The notes under the pieces are model-generated. The model made no database searches. It saw nothing but the letters and a program-made list of their open reading frames with translations, and was not told the origin of the DNA. Positions 18,338 to 27,566 of a stretch of DNA of 64,000 nucleotides are shown here, in pieces. The translations under genes were made by a program, and so were the position numbers. The first letter of the stretch is position 1, and each line of letters starts with the position of its first letter. Location: the NCBI GenBank assembly GCA_002709225.1, contig PAQH01000034.1, forward strand, positions 22,264 to 86,263. The letters are read 5' to 3'. This stretch comes from Planctomycetaceae bacterium. Lineage in GTDB: Bacteria; Planctomycetota; Planctomycetia; Pirellulales; Pirellulaceae.

Positions 18338-19732
18338 TCAGATCGCGGCGCGATTGCCCCAGAGACGAGCGATGATAAGTACGATCATAGCCCCGGTAAC
18401 CATGATCAGCGAGACGGCCACGGCAGCGGCGGTATCCCCGACGTTCATTTCTAGGAAAATCGTGGTCGAGAGCACCTCGGTTTTCATTCGTGTTGCGCCG
18501 GCGAAGATCAGCAAAGGTCCGAATTCACCCAGCGCTCGCGCCCAAGCTAAAGTGGCTGCGGTCAGGATACCTTTGCGCGCCTCGGGGAGCACAACTCTTG
18601 TGAATGCTTGAAACCGGGTGCAGCCGAGAGTCAACGCAACTTCTTCTCGTCGTGAATCAATTTGGTCGAATGTGGCGCGCATGGTACGGACCGCAAACGC
18701 TGCCGCAACCATCGTCTGTGCCAATACAACCGCTGGTATTTCATAGACCACTCGATCATGCAAGCCTCGAGGGACGAATTGGAACAAGATGAGCAAACTG
18801 AGGCCTACGACCAGCGGAGGCAAGACAATGGGGATGTCGACGATCGCATCGATCAGGTTGTGCCCGCGGAACTGATAACGGGAGAGCAGGTAGCCGATCG
18901 GGATCGCCAACCAGAGAGAAAAAATCGCCGTGATAGTGCAACTGATTAGGCTGAGTTTGGTGGCATAGCGGATTTCGGGTTTTTGCAGGGCAGCGGTCAA
19001 TGGGTTGTAAGCCAGCCGCGATAAGAGTGGATAGTCTGTTTCCCAGTCGGCCCGGGCGCGTCCCAGCCATAAGTACTTGATTCTGGAAACGAAGCCTCCA
19101 CGCGGCAATGCTAATTCAAGACCGCTCACATTCTGGATACCGGACTGTTTCTTATCTTTGCCGGAGAATTCCAGCAGGGTGCCGTTCGTCCTGCCTTGAA
19201 TTTCTCGCGACGCCACCAACTGTCCGTCCACGTCGAGAAAACGCGCGCTGGCCACAGCATTGATGGGGATTCCGGAGAGCTCGAGTAACGTGAGTTCGAC
19301 TGGCTCCGCCCAGTGGAAGACAAGCTTTGCTTGAGGACCTTGGAATACGCTTGGCATATCCGCCGCGGAACTCGTTTTTGCAATTCCTAACATCGGGGTA
19401 GAGAAGCGTGTTGCCGGGGAGTTCTTCAAAGCCTCGTTTTCAACGGGCAGGTACTCAAAGATGGTTGCGGGGTGCTGCTCGCTGTGGGTTCGAATAGTCA
19501 AGCCACGTCGGTCGTATTGAGTTGTCACCTTGTCACCGTGATGCAGTAGGCGTCCGGCGTCGTCCCAAAGAAACTCAATAGTCGCCATCTTGATTTGTTT
19601 GTGGACGATCAGGTACAGCAAATCAGCGCCCAGCATGCCCACAATCAGACTGATGTAGGTTGCTCCCAGGATGGCTAGGCCAATGAGAAATGGTCGGTCA
19701 GAAGATGTGCGGGACGTAATCGGTTCGGCCAT
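18338..19732 (-). CDS. ABC permease, ModB/TupB-like, with a large extra domain
   Basis: A 464-residue membrane protein, about twice the length of ModB. After a first transmembrane helix (IGLAILGATYISLIVGML) comes a domain of roughly 200 residues without membrane segments (about 40-240), then the conserved permease core: IPIGYLLSRYQFRG, DIPIVLPPLVVGLSLLILFQ and the EAA loop ALTLGCTRFQAFTRVVLPEARKG, ending in further helices. The core matches molybdate/tungstate permeases. The extra domain, probably facing the periplasm, is not familiar to me and may contact the equally unusual binding protein upstream. It follows the binding-protein gene by 38 bases, so the two are surely co-transcribed. Confidence 0.85.
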   Translation of the reverse strand: MAEPITSRTSSDRPFLIGLAILGATYISLIVGMLGADLLYLIVHKQIKMATIEFLWDDAGRLLHHGDKVTTQYDRRGLTIRTHSEQHPATIFEYLPVENEALKNSPATRFSTPMLGIAKTSSAADMPSVFQGPQAKLVFHWAEPVELTLLELSGIPINAVASARFLDVDGQLVASREIQGRTNGTLLEFSGKDKKQSGIQNVSGLELALPRGGFVSRIKYLWLGRARADWETDYPLLSRLAYNPLTAALQKPEIRYATKLSLISCTITAIFSLWLAIPIGYLLSRYQFRGHNLIDAIVDIPIVLPPLVVGLSLLILFQFVPRGLHDRVVYEIPAVVLAQTMVAAAFAVRTMRATFDQIDSRREEVALTLGCTRFQAFTRVVLPEARKGILTAATLAWARALGEFGPLLIFAGATRMKTEVLSTTIFLEMNVGDTAAAVAVSLIMVTGAMIVLIIARLWGNRAAI

Positions 19733-19770
19733 AGCTCCAGCAGATCTTGTTGGGCGTTCCTAGGCCGACA

Positions 19771-21342
19771 CTAATTGCTGGCCTGGGGAGCCGCCAGCCG
19801 CCAGCGGAACCCGACTTCCTCGAATTGCCTGCGAGAAGCCGCAACGGTATCGAAGAGCCGCTGAGACAACTGTTTGAATTGACTTTCCCGAGCAACACTA
19901 AACGGTTGGATCGCCTTGGCCAACTTTGATTGGATTGGAACAATCTCAATCTTGTCGAGATTGGACGATGCGTCTGTACGGTAGACGAGTGCTGCGTCCG
20001 CGGATGCGGAAGTGACTGCTGGCAGCAGCATCGCTGACGAGGGAGTTTGCGCTTTGATATTGTTCGCCAGCATTTGCTCATAAAGCCCGGCATCTTGCAG
20101 CAAACGTCGACTTAGCACGCCGATCGTACATTCACGTGGCTCACCGATTGCGACTCTGACTCCTTCACTGGCCAGATCCTTGAGTTGTTGGATATTCTTG
20201 GGATTTCCCTTTTGAACACAGATCACAATGTCGGTTTCTGACACATGGATGCCGGGTTCGAAGAACTCTTTCACGGCGTCGAGGTAATAAACATCGCACG
20301 CCATATACGTATCGGGAAACCCGTTCCCTTCGGTTTCCAGGATCGTTTTCATTTGTGCTGTCAGGATCCCGCAACCATTGTAAATGGTGTTGACCTTGAC
20401 GCCTTCGCGGGACTCAAAGGCTTGAATGATGGGTTCTAAGGCCCGACGATTGACCGAACCTGCGAAAAAAGTCAGTTCTGGTTTATGGGCCCAGATATCG
20501 CCGTTGACGACACGAAACCCCTTTTCTCGAAAAATTCGTAATCCTTTGTCACGTGCAGCTGCATAGCGGGCAAAGTGTAACGCGGCGGTTGGCTGCTTCG
20601 TCGAGCGGAGCACTCCCATTTGAACCCGTGCGTCGCCGGCATCGAGTTCAGGCGTAGCGACTTGTTTGAGCTCTGTATATTGAGCTGCCGTGGCGTCCCA
20701 GATTACGCCGGCATCAACACTCCCCAGCTTGATATCGTTCGCGACTTCGTTGACCGTCGGTTTGAAAACCCCGTTTTCGGTGACGTTTTTGTTGACACGT
20801 TCCCAATGCCCAGAGCGAGTCAACAGTCGCCTAACTTTCTTGCCAATTGCTGCTGCGCCGGGATTACCTAAGCCCACACGATGTTGTGGTGAGGCGAGGT
20901 CTTCAACCGATTTTATGCTGGTCTTCTCCTTGAGGACTGCGATCACCGGTTTCATATTTGCAAGGTCGAACACCTCATTAACCAATCTACCGTCCACGGC
21001 TTGCTGAATGTAACTCGAGTCACCTGCCAGATAGAGGTCACCAGTGTCGGCAACCTTGATTTGGCTGAGCAGTGTGTTGGAGCCGCCGTACTGCAACTGC
21101 ACATTAACGCCAAATTCGCGTTTGTATTGGCTGGCGATTTCTTCCATGGGATAACGCATTCCGGCGGCGCAATAGACGAACAGTTCGTCGACTGAGGTTC
21201 CTGCAACCGGACCTGTGGAGTGGTCGGAGGATTCGTCGCGATCTAGCAGCAGCCAGGCAAGGCAGCCGACGACGATCAACGAGCCTATTATGAGGATGAC
21301 AGCCGGAGCTGCGCGACCTGCACGGCGGCGAGTGGTTTGCAT
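19771..21342 (-). CDS. Molybdate/tungstate-type binding protein with two tandem ModA-like domains
   Basis: The ATG at 21342 gives 523 residues: a basic start, one membrane helix (AVILIIGSLIVVGCLAWLLL), and two periplasmic binding domains in tandem. Domain 1 (about 48-270) opens with ELFVYCAAGMRYPMEEIASQ and has LYLAGDSSYI; domain 2 (about 280-500) opens with LTFFAGSVNRRALEPIIQAF and has TYMACDVYYLDA. Both openings match the first strand-helix of ModA/WtpA oxyanion-binding proteins, which are normally single-domain and about 250 residues. The VVGC in the helix could be a lipobox, but the hydrophobic sequence after it favours a membrane anchor. First gene of the three-gene transporter unit. Molybdate or tungstate is likely from the family; other oxyanions are possible. 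Confidence 0.85.
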   Translation of the reverse strand: MQTTRRRAGRAAPAVILIIGSLIVVGCLAWLLLDRDESSDHSTGPVAGTSVDELFVYCAAGMRYPMEEIASQYKREFGVNVQLQYGGSNTLLSQIKVADTGDLYLAGDSSYIQQAVDGRLVNEVFDLANMKPVIAVLKEKTSIKSVEDLASPQHRVGLGNPGAAAIGKKVRRLLTRSGHWERVNKNVTENGVFKPTVNEVANDIKLGSVDAGVIWDATAAQYTELKQVATPELDAGDARVQMGVLRSTKQPTAALHFARYAAARDKGLRIFREKGFRVVNGDIWAHKPELTFFAGSVNRRALEPIIQAFESREGVKVNTIYNGCGILTAQMKTILETEGNGFPDTYMACDVYYLDAVKEFFEPGIHVSETDIVICVQKGNPKNIQQLKDLASEGVRVAIGEPRECTIGVLSRRLLQDAGLYEQMLANNIKAQTPSSAMLLPAVTSASADAALVYRTDASSNLDKIEIVPIQSKLAKAIQPFSVARESQFKQLSQRLFDTVAASRRQFEEVGFRWRLAAPQASN

Positions 21343-21480
21343 AGAGCGGCCTTCATCAGAGTGCTTGGCTTGGCCTCGTAACGCGCACAGCACCACTTTG
21401 CGAGGACTGCACAAGCGTTGCGCGCGTGATGCCCTTAATTAGAGGGTTTTTCTACAAGGTGTCCAGAGGTGAAGAGCTGT

Positions 21481-21540
21481 AGATGTGCGCTGCGCAGTGT
21501 AGATGTGCGCTGCACAGTGTTGATGTGCGCTGCACAGTGA
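21481..21540. repeat. Three tandem 20-bp repeats, each with an inner dyad
   Basis: Three copies of AGATGTGCGCTGCACAGTGT lie end to end at 21481-21500, 21501-21520 and 21521-21540, with one to two changes each (GCGCA for GCACA in the first, TGAT for AGAT in the third). Each unit holds an inverted repeat TGTGC-GCT-GCACA. Equally spaced dyads two helical turns apart would suit cooperative protein binding. They lie about 140 bases upstream of the binding-protein start on one side and 270 bases upstream of the DUF1549 gene on the other. Confidence 0.85.
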
Positions 21541-21713
21541 AGTGCAATGATCTGCTGCGGGAACCGGAACCCCTCGGAGGAGTGGTTTTGTGGCGGAGCG
21601 TACTGGTGTTTTCTGTGTAGTTTTGGCTGGGCGCCAATTTGACGCCCCTGTGGTGTAGGAAATATGCTTGTCATAATGGTCGCTTGATGTGATAATTTTC
21701 TGGTTGACGAATC

Positions 21714-21759
21714 CGAAGCATCCGGTTGCTACAGCTTGGAGACGGGGCCGGATGATTCG
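21714..21759. repeat. Inverted repeat with 12-base arms upstream of the DUF1549 gene
   Basis: CGAAGCATCCGG at 21714-21725 pairs with CCGGATGATTCG at 21748-21759 with a single mismatch, leaving a 22-base loop. It lies 54 bases before the ATG at 21814. It may be a protein-binding site or a hairpin in the 5' leader; no T-run follows. Confidence 0.6.
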
Positions 21760-21813
21760 CTATAACCCAGGCGGTTTGCCTCATACTATTGAGTAAGAAG
21801 GAAGGGATCCACG

Positions 21814-24306
21814 ATGCGAGTTTTTTCCGCCACGGCTTGGTTAGCAACCGTGTTGTTTTCCGCTCAAGCGTTAATTTCTGCAGAGTCGCAACCGGAACCA
21901 CCTGGTCTTCCGGATCCTGGAAAACTGCAGTCTCTGGAGATCATCACCGGTCGCACCGTTGATGGGAAAGTTGTGCTGGCAGGTCGAGATTCGAGCCAGC
22001 AGCTGATCATCTCTGGCAGTTACGACAGTGGGCAAAAGCGTGATTTGACCCGCGACGTGAAGTATGCGGTAAAACCAGAAGGTATCGTCGATGTCGATGT
22101 CACCGGGCATGTCGTGCCGATCAAAGAGGGTGAGACGGAGCTGCTCGTGCAATCGGAAGCGGGGCCCGCGTCTTCGGTCAAAGTACAGGTGACGAATATC
22201 GAGAAGGATTTGGCGGTCAACTTCCCGAACGAAGTTGTACCGATCTTCACGAAGTACGGTTGCAACAGTGGTGGCTGCCACGGTAAATCGAGCGGACAGA
22301 ATGGGTTCCGTTTGTCTTTGCTCGGGTTTGAGCCGACTGAGGATTTCGAATTCCTTGTCAAAGAAGGACGCGGACGGCGTCTGTTTCCTGCCGATCCGGA
22401 TCGTAGCCTCTTGATTGAAAAAGCCGTTGCGCGTGTGCCGCATGGTGGTGGTCAGCGCATTTCCAACGGTTCGCCAGCTCATCGCATTCTCCGTCGTTGG
22501 ATTCAACAAGGAATGCCCTACGGCAATGCGGATGATCCGGTTGTCAAAAGCTTAGAGGTTTTTCCTGAAGAGCGCTTGATGGGCCGGGACAAAGACCAGC
22601 AAGTTATTGCTGTGGCGCACTATTCAGACGGGTCGACGCGCGACGTTACTCGGATGACGCAATTTGATTCAAATGATACCGAGTTTGCTGAAGTCAGTGT
22701 CACCGGCTTGGTGACGACCGCGAAGCTGACCGGCAGCGTGGCCGTAATGGCACGCTATCAAGGATATGTTGACGTGTTCCGCTCCACTGTGCCTCTCGGT
22801 GTTGCAGTGGAGAATTTGCCGCCCGAAAAGAACTTTGTTGATCAACTTGTGTTTGCCAAGCTGAAGGCACTCGGGTTGCCTGCTTCGACTGTTGCCGGCG
22901 ACGCAACATTCTTGCGGCGGGTTACGATTGACATTGCTGGCCGATTGCCAAGTCAGGCTGAGGCCGAGCAGTTTCTCAGTGACCAGGATCCCGCAAAGCG
23001 CGATAAGTTGATTACCGCGCTGCTGGACAGTACTGACTACGCGGATTACTTCGCGAATAAATGGAATGCGATCTTGCGAAATAAGCGGCGCCGTGCCGAA
23101 GATCGTTCGGCGACATTCGCGTTCTATGATTGGATTCGAGACAGCTTCTACCACAATAAACCGTACGATCAGTTTGTCCGGGAAATCGTTGCGTCTACGG
23201 GGGCGCCCGCCAAGAATCCTCCGGTTGCCTGGTATCGCGAAGTCAAGGATCAGTCAGCGCAAGTTGAAGATACAGCGCAGTTGTTCCTCGGTTTGCGAAT
23301 TCAGTGCGCACGCTGTCACCACCACCCCTTTGAGGTCTGGAGTCAGCAGGATTACTACGGGTTCGCAGCTTTCTTTTCCAGGGTGGGGCGGAAGAAGTCT
23401 GACTTTCCCGGGTTTGACCGTATTTTCCACAATCGTGGCGTGGCGCAGTCGCAGAATCCGAAGACCAAGCAGAATGTCAAGCCCACCGGCTTGGGGACAC
23501 CGACTCTTGATATTCCCCAGGATGAAGATCCACGACAGTATCTGGCGGATTGGTTGTCCGACCCAGAGAACCGATTTTTCGCCTACGCGCTGGTCAACCG
23601 TTATTGGAAACACTTTTTTGGGCGAGGGCTGGTTGATCCGGAAGATGATATGCGGGTGACCAATCCAGCTACGCATCCCAAGCTGCTGGATGCGTTGGCG
23701 CGTGATTTCATCACGCATAAGTTCGATTTGAAGCATCTGGTGCGGACGATTTGTAGCTCCAGTGTTTATCAGCTGTCCGCGGAGCCGAATGAGTGGAATC
23801 GCGACGATAAGCAGAACTACTCACGCTATTTTCCGAAGCGGTTGAATGCCGAGGTGCTGCTGGACTCCATTAATCAAGTCGCCGGTACCACTACTGGGTT
23901 TGGTGGTCTGCCGGGCGGAACTCGGGCCGTTCAGCTCAAGGATAACGGTTTTAGCTCCTATTTTCTGACGGTCTTTGGCCGCCCGGAGTCTTCCAGCGCA
24001 TGCGAATGTGAGAGGTCCTCGGAGGCGAACCTGGCGCAGAGTTTGCACTTGTTGAATTCAAGTGAAATTCAGGGCAAGTTGACCGACGGCAACGGTCGGG
24101 CTGCCAAGATGGCCAAGGATGCGGATCGTGGTCACCAGGCTAAAGTTCGCGAACTTTATTTACTAGCATTCGCTCGCGAGCCGACGTCTGAGGAATCAGA
24201 AATTGCCACAAAACACATCGAGAAACACCAGGAAAAACCTCAGGTTGCCTACGAAGATATTGTCTGGGCATTGATTAACACCAAGGAATTTCTCTTTAAT
24301 CATTAG
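21814..24306 (+). CDS. Exported DUF1549/DUF1553 protein with Ig-like domain and CX4CH motif
   Basis: An 830-residue exported protein. The signal peptide is MRVFSATAWLATVLFSAQA. Residues about 35-125 look like a bacterial Ig-like (Big2) domain (DVTGHVVPIKEGETELLVQ), and a second such stretch follows at about 240-330. Between them lies a cytochrome-like segment, IFTKYGCNSGGCHGKSSGQN, in which the cysteines are four apart before the histidine (CX4CH). Then come DUF1549 (FVDQLVFAKLKALGLPAS, IDIAGRLPS) with a standard CARCH motif in IQCARCHHHPFEVW, and DUF1553 (YALVNRYWKHFFGRGLV, SSVYQLSAEPNEWN). The function of this family is unknown; haem binding is inferred. Head of a plus-strand group of four large exported proteins. 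Confidence 0.92.
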   Translation: MRVFSATAWLATVLFSAQALISAESQPEPPGLPDPGKLQSLEIITGRTVDGKVVLAGRDSSQQLIISGSYDSGQKRDLTRDVKYAVKPEGIVDVDVTGHVVPIKEGETELLVQSEAGPASSVKVQVTNIEKDLAVNFPNEVVPIFTKYGCNSGGCHGKSSGQNGFRLSLLGFEPTEDFEFLVKEGRGRRLFPADPDRSLLIEKAVARVPHGGGQRISNGSPAHRILRRWIQQGMPYGNADDPVVKSLEVFPEERLMGRDKDQQVIAVAHYSDGSTRDVTRMTQFDSNDTEFAEVSVTGLVTTAKLTGSVAVMARYQGYVDVFRSTVPLGVAVENLPPEKNFVDQLVFAKLKALGLPASTVAGDATFLRRVTIDIAGRLPSQAEAEQFLSDQDPAKRDKLITALLDSTDYADYFANKWNAILRNKRRRAEDRSATFAFYDWIRDSFYHNKPYDQFVREIVASTGAPAKNPPVAWYREVKDQSAQVEDTAQLFLGLRIQCARCHHHPFEVWSQQDYYGFAAFFSRVGRKKSDFPGFDRIFHNRGVAQSQNPKTKQNVKPTGLGTPTLDIPQDEDPRQYLADWLSDPENRFFAYALVNRYWKHFFGRGLVDPEDDMRVTNPATHPKLLDALARDFITHKFDLKHLVRTICSSSVYQLSAEPNEWNRDDKQNYSRYFPKRLNAEVLLDSINQVAGTTTGFGGLPGGTRAVQLKDNGFSSYFLTVFGRPESSSACECERSSEANLAQSLHLLNSSEIQGKLTDGNGRAAKMAKDADRGHQAKVRELYLLAFAREPTSEESEIATKHIEKHQEKPQVAYEDIVWALINTKEFLFNH

Positions 24307-24612
24307 TAGCGTTCGAGAGTGCCTTGTGTGGGGTGGAGTGCGGCAACGTACCTGGCCACGTGCGTAGACAGGATGCTCGTATTAATGCGGTGGCTAAAAG
24401 TGGTGCGTGACAGTGGTCGCCAATTACAATTGAGATTAAGCCGGACAGGAGTCGGGCACGGCACTGTCAGTTCCTCCTGGCGCGCGTTGTTGTGCCGCTC
24501 TCCTTGGAACTTGTCGGGCCGAACGGAAAGGTCAGTGATTGGCACAACGCGAGGCGGGCCTGGAGGCCTGGTCGCGCCCTGTGTTTGTTTCCGCTAGAAG
24601 GGATTATTTCGA
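24307..24612. other. Noncoding spacer
   Basis: A 306-base gap between the first and second surface genes. I see no convincing gene. A GGCGGGCCTGGAGGCCTGGTCGC stretch can form a short GC-rich hairpin near 24552-24575, and AAGGGA precedes the next start by about nine bases. The gap may hold its own promoter. Confidence 0.5.
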
Positions 24613-27450
24613 ATGACGAAAATCCAAAAGTGTGCACCGTGGTGGTCGTTGGCGTTGTGTCCTGTGTTGACACTGGTGGCGTTCGGACAGCTCCCACTAA
24701 CAGAACTGACAACCATCTACCCACTCGGTGCCAAGCCCGGCGCCACCCTCGAAGTTACCGTAGGCGGTGGCAATCAGGACGATCTTACGGCGCTGGAATT
24801 TTCACACCCCGGCATTAAGGCCACGCAAAAGACCAATCCGCCGGCGGAATTTTACACAGACCCCGTGCCTGTCAATAACGTTTTCACGGTCACGGTCGCC
24901 GCGGATGTTCCGCCCGGGATCTATGATGCCCGGGTGCGCGGCAGGTTCGGCGCTTCGAATCCGCGAGCGTTTGTCGTTGGATTGCATGAAGAGGTTATGG
25001 ACGATGGGTCGAACTCGACGCTCGCGAGCGCCAAGGAAATCGCCGTGGGGACGACGGTAACCGGCCGGGCGGACGCCAATGCGGTAAATTATTTCAAGGT
25101 TGCTCTCAAGGCTGGCCAACGAGTTGTTTTTGACTGCCTGGCCAAACGCGTAGACTCGAAACTGGACGGTACGCTGGTCCTCTACGACGTCAACGGCAAA
25201 GAGTTGCTTCGTGTCCGTGACAGCATCGGCAAGGACCCGTTGATCGATTTTAGTGCCCCCGCGGATGGCACCTTCACGGTAGGTTTGCACGACCACATTT
25301 ATGGAGGTGGTGCCGAGTTGTTCTACCGTTTGTCGATCCATGCCGGCGCGCATGTTGACTATGTGTTTCCACCCGCCGGGCTGCCGGGTTCGAATGAAGA
25401 ATACACACTTTATGGCCGGAATTTACCGGGCGGCGAAGCGGTTGAGGGTTTGACATCGGACGGTCGGCCCCTGCAGCAATTGAAAGTCAAGATTTCACTG
25501 CCAGGTCAGCAGCAGAGCGAGGATAGCCTTGGGGCCGGCGCTCCGCTGGCACCCGCTGGCATTTTGCTCAACGGCTACGACTACCGATACGCCCAGCTCA
25601 ATCCGATTCGCGTTGGTTTCGCTGCCGCTGCCGTCACTTTGGAACAAGAGCCCAACAATGCCGTCGATAAAGCGCAGAAAGTAGTGGTGCCCTGTGAAGT
25701 CGCCGGCCGCTTCTACCCGGAGCGCGACATAGACTGGGTGGAATTCGAGGCGAAAAAAGGGACCGTCTATAAGGTCGATTTGATTTCGCACCGTTTGGGT
25801 CTGGAAACGGATGCGGACCTTTTGATTCAGCGTGTGACCAAGAACGAAAAAGGCGAAGAGCAGGTCGCAGACGTCGCCTATGTGGATGATGTTGACAATC
25901 GCAACGGCAGAATCGGTGGTGATTTCGACTATTCAACCAACGATCCGTCCTATCGGTTTGCCGTCCCGGACGATGGTCTCTATCGCATCAGGGTTCGTGA
26001 TAGTTTGGGTACCGCGCGGAGCGACGGTCGTTACATTTACCGCCTGCAAATTCGTAGTGAGGTTCCGGATTTTCGGCTGATCGCCAACGCGCGGCAACTG
26101 AAAGTCGCCAACGCGAACACCGTATCCTACTACTCGCCTGTTTTGCGGAAAGGTGGAACGGCCTTGATGGAGTTAGTAGCTGTACGCCAGGATGGTTTTG
26201 GCGGAGAAATTGAGGTCGCAGTTGAGGGCCTGCCCGAAGGCGTAGAGTGCGCAGCCACAACGCTGCCTAGCAACGCGTCTTCGGTATGGCTGGTCTTCAA
26301 AGCGCAAGACGACGTCAAGGATTGGATGGGGCCGATCCGGATTGTCGGTAAAGCGAAAGTCGGCGAGCGGGATGTGGCACGCTACGCACGGATTATTTCG
26401 GTGGTATGGAATACCGGGAATCGTACGACGCAGCCAGCGTTTTTTCGGGTGATGCGGGATTTAGTGCTTTCAGTGACATCGCGTGAGACACATCCGGCGT
26501 TGGTCCAGGTCGGTGACGGAAAACTGTTGGAGACGTCACGCGGTGGCAAGATTGATGTGCCGATCAAGGTGGCACGACGGTTGGGTTTCGGTGAGAAGTT
26601 CAAACTGATTGCCCAGAATGTACCCGGCGAAGTGAAGCCAGGCGATTTGGAAATTAATGGTGACAAGAGCGAAGGGACGCTAGCCGTACATATTACGAAT
26701 GCAAAGGCGAAAGCCGGTTTCTACAACTTCTACCTGCGTTCAGACACCAAGGTGAAAATACCGCGTAATGCGGACGCCGTGGCTCGCGCTGAAGCGGACC
26801 AAAAGATGATCGTTGCTGCAGTAGCGCAGGTTGCGGAAGAGTTGAAGACTGCGAAGGCCGCGTTGGATGCGGCTGCGAAGGTAGCCGGTGACGCCGCCAA
26901 AGCGGCCAAGGACGGTGCGGATGAGGCGAAGAAAAAAGCGGCCGACGCGGAAGAGGTCCGCAAGAAAGCTGAAGCAAAGCACAAAGAAATCGAAGAAAAG
27001 AACAAACGGGTGCAAGCGGCTAAAGCAGCCGCCGACAAAAAGGTCGCGGATGTCAAGAAGGCAAATGAGCCCAAAGATCTCAATTTCGCCATTGTGTCGA
27101 CGCCCGTCCAACTTCGCGTCGTCGACACGCCATTGAAGATTGCGGCCGCCAATGCCGCCGTGAAGGCGGCGGCCAACGCTGAGGTGCCGGTTACCTTGGA
27201 GCGCCTTTATGGCTTTGCCGACGCGGTGGAAATTACAGTTGAGGTGCCGAAGGGGGTCGCGGGCATCGCCATCGAGAAAGTATCGATGGCCAAGGATCAG
27301 AAAGAAGCGAAATTGCAAGTGGCGGCGACCGACAAGGCCACGGTTGGCGATCATACGATCACCATCAGAGCCAAGGCCAAGTTCAATAAGATCGACGTAC
27401 AGGCGTCTCAGCAGATCGTGCTCAAGGTGGAGGCGGCCGCTGAAAAGTAG
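24613..27450 (+). CDS. Exported PPC-domain surface protein with a Lys/Ala helical segment
   Basis: A 945-residue protein with a signal peptide (WWSLALCPVLTLVAFGQ). The start is the ATG at 24613 with AAGGGA upstream. It opens with an IPT-like beta domain (ELTTIYPLGAKPGATLEVTV). Two pre-peptidase C-terminal (PPC) domains follow: one around NYFKVALKAGQRVVFDCLAK and FSAPADGTFTVGLHD, the other around DIDWVEFEAKKGTVYKVDLI and YRFAVPDDGLYRIRVRDSLG. Residues about 719-821 are a low-complexity Ala/Lys/Glu helix (EEVRKKAEAKHKEIEEK), followed by a beta C terminus. Such proteins are common beside DUF1549/DUF1553 genes in planctomycetes; their role is unknown. The long basic helix is shared in style with the next two genes. 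Confidence 0.88.
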   Translation: MTKIQKCAPWWSLALCPVLTLVAFGQLPLTELTTIYPLGAKPGATLEVTVGGGNQDDLTALEFSHPGIKATQKTNPPAEFYTDPVPVNNVFTVTVAADVPPGIYDARVRGRFGASNPRAFVVGLHEEVMDDGSNSTLASAKEIAVGTTVTGRADANAVNYFKVALKAGQRVVFDCLAKRVDSKLDGTLVLYDVNGKELLRVRDSIGKDPLIDFSAPADGTFTVGLHDHIYGGGAELFYRLSIHAGAHVDYVFPPAGLPGSNEEYTLYGRNLPGGEAVEGLTSDGRPLQQLKVKISLPGQQQSEDSLGAGAPLAPAGILLNGYDYRYAQLNPIRVGFAAAAVTLEQEPNNAVDKAQKVVVPCEVAGRFYPERDIDWVEFEAKKGTVYKVDLISHRLGLETDADLLIQRVTKNEKGEEQVADVAYVDDVDNRNGRIGGDFDYSTNDPSYRFAVPDDGLYRIRVRDSLGTARSDGRYIYRLQIRSEVPDFRLIANARQLKVANANTVSYYSPVLRKGGTALMELVAVRQDGFGGEIEVAVEGLPEGVECAATTLPSNASSVWLVFKAQDDVKDWMGPIRIVGKAKVGERDVARYARIISVVWNTGNRTTQPAFFRVMRDLVLSVTSRETHPALVQVGDGKLLETSRGGKIDVPIKVARRLGFGEKFKLIAQNVPGEVKPGDLEINGDKSEGTLAVHITNAKAKAGFYNFYLRSDTKVKIPRNADAVARAEADQKMIVAAVAQVAEELKTAKAALDAAAKVAGDAAKAAKDGADEAKKKAADAEEVRKKAEAKHKEIEEKNKRVQAAKAAADKKVADVKKANEPKDLNFAIVSTPVQLRVVDTPLKIAAANAAVKAAANAEVPVTLERLYGFADAVEITVEVPKGVAGIAIEKVSMAKDQKEAKLQVAATDKATVGDHTITIRAKAKFNKIDVQASQQIVLKVEAAAEK

Positions 27451-27566
27451 AGTGAATCCGCCCGCTTGTGGTCGGCTAGGCCGTTTCTCGTTGGGTTGGA
27501 GTGAGTAGTTCGCATCGAGCCTTTAACAAACATTTACAACATCTACCATCCATAAGGTCTATTGTC

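Larger units (their letters stand above)
21343..21813. other. Noncoding spacer between two divergent operons
   Basis: This 471-base region separates the ABC transporter operon from the surface-protein group. Its contents are described in separate entries: a triple 20-bp tandem repeat and a 12-base-arm inverted repeat. No convincing reading frame lies here. A Shine-Dalgarno (GGAAGGG) stands 7 bases before the ATG at 21814. Confidence 0.7.

Noticed and set aside
21435..21674. Minus-strand frame across the triple repeat (HINTVQRTSTLRSAH)
   Set aside because: Its sequence is merely the translation of the 20-bp repeats, so it is better explained as noncoding repeats.
26740..27354. 204-codon minus-strand frame under the PPC protein's helix
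   Set aside because: Same cause: reverse reading of a GC-rich low-complexity coding stretch.
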